Notes under the pieces: generated by a model
Database searches by the model: none
Told to the model about the DNA's origin: nothing
The model's input: only the letters and a program-made list of their open reading frames with translations
Translations under genes and position numbers: made by a program
Shown: in pieces, positions 62,857 to 64,000 of the stretch
Layout of the letters: every line of letters starts with the position of its first letter
Position numbering within the stretch: position 1 is the first letter of the stretch
NCBI GenBank assembly: GCA_032164295.1
Contig: JAJHTX010000007.1
Span: forward strand, 1,834,501-1,898,500
Reading direction: 5' to 3'
Origin: Inonotus obliquus
Lineage: Eukaryota > Basidiomycota > Agaricomycetes > Hymenochaetales > Hymenochaetaceae
Length of the DNA stretch: 64,000 nt

Positions 62857-64000
<1,144 letters not shown>

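Overview
The window is nuclear DNA of a filamentous basidiomycete, most likely an agaricomycete. Genes lie densely on both strands and are broken by many 45-70 nt introns with fungal GT..AG signals. Protein families typical of mushroom-forming fungi are present: a DUF6533 membrane protein, an MBOAT_2 wax-synthase-like acyltransferase, GXG-rich single-pass surface proteins, a secreted Kex2-site protein and a large Zn2Cys6 regulator. No rRNA, CRISPR array or intact transposon was seen. I reconstructed coding genes by joining open segments at splice sites and checking reading phase. Where exon lists are given, the exon lengths add up to an open frame.

Layout. 1-6.6 kb: a DUF6533 gene running off the left edge, a Cdc25/rhodanese phosphatase, the mitochondrial assembly factor COX20 and a tandem pair of stress-sensor-like type I membrane proteins. 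7-13 kb: a DCAF4-like WD40 gene with an apparent frameshift, a mitochondrial membrane protein of unknown role and an MFS sugar transporter. 13-25 kb: two HSP20 genes with heat-shock elements, flanking a DysF-domain peroxin and a 0.37-kb tandem duplication, followed by the AAA peroxin PEX1. 25.5-28.8 kb: a gene-poor patch of broken, intron-containing copies of the proteasome gene RPT5 and of a GH16 glucanase gene, a 180-bp hairpin and an intron-containing tRNA-Pro. 29-41 kb: an acyltransferase, a secreted protein, CTK2 head-to-head with the intact RPT5, a membrane-anchored aldo-keto reductase and the intact GH16 gene. 41-52.6 kb: an RBM25-like splicing factor, a 2-oxoglutarate oxygenase, two small proteins sharing a DYEAA..SSYGFGG motif, and PRMT3. 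53-64 kb: a long sparse stretch with a small Arg-rich secreted candidate, a Zn2Cys6 regulator, a small membrane protein, ILV3 and THI4 (cut by the right edge).

Most genes are conserved housekeeping functions: peroxisome biogenesis, proteasome, Pol II CTD kinase, splicing, respiratory-chain assembly, and branched-chain amino acid and thiamine synthesis. They do not form a single pathway cluster. The more unusual material is the mosaic of RPT5/GH16 pseudogene pieces inverted about 8-14 kb from their parents, a GC-AG intron and a changed C-terminal tripeptide in RPT5, the tandem PPxY-tailed surface proteins, a 7-nt microexon at the metal site of the oxygenase, and the shared motif in the two small proteins. 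I found no clearly new multi-gene system.
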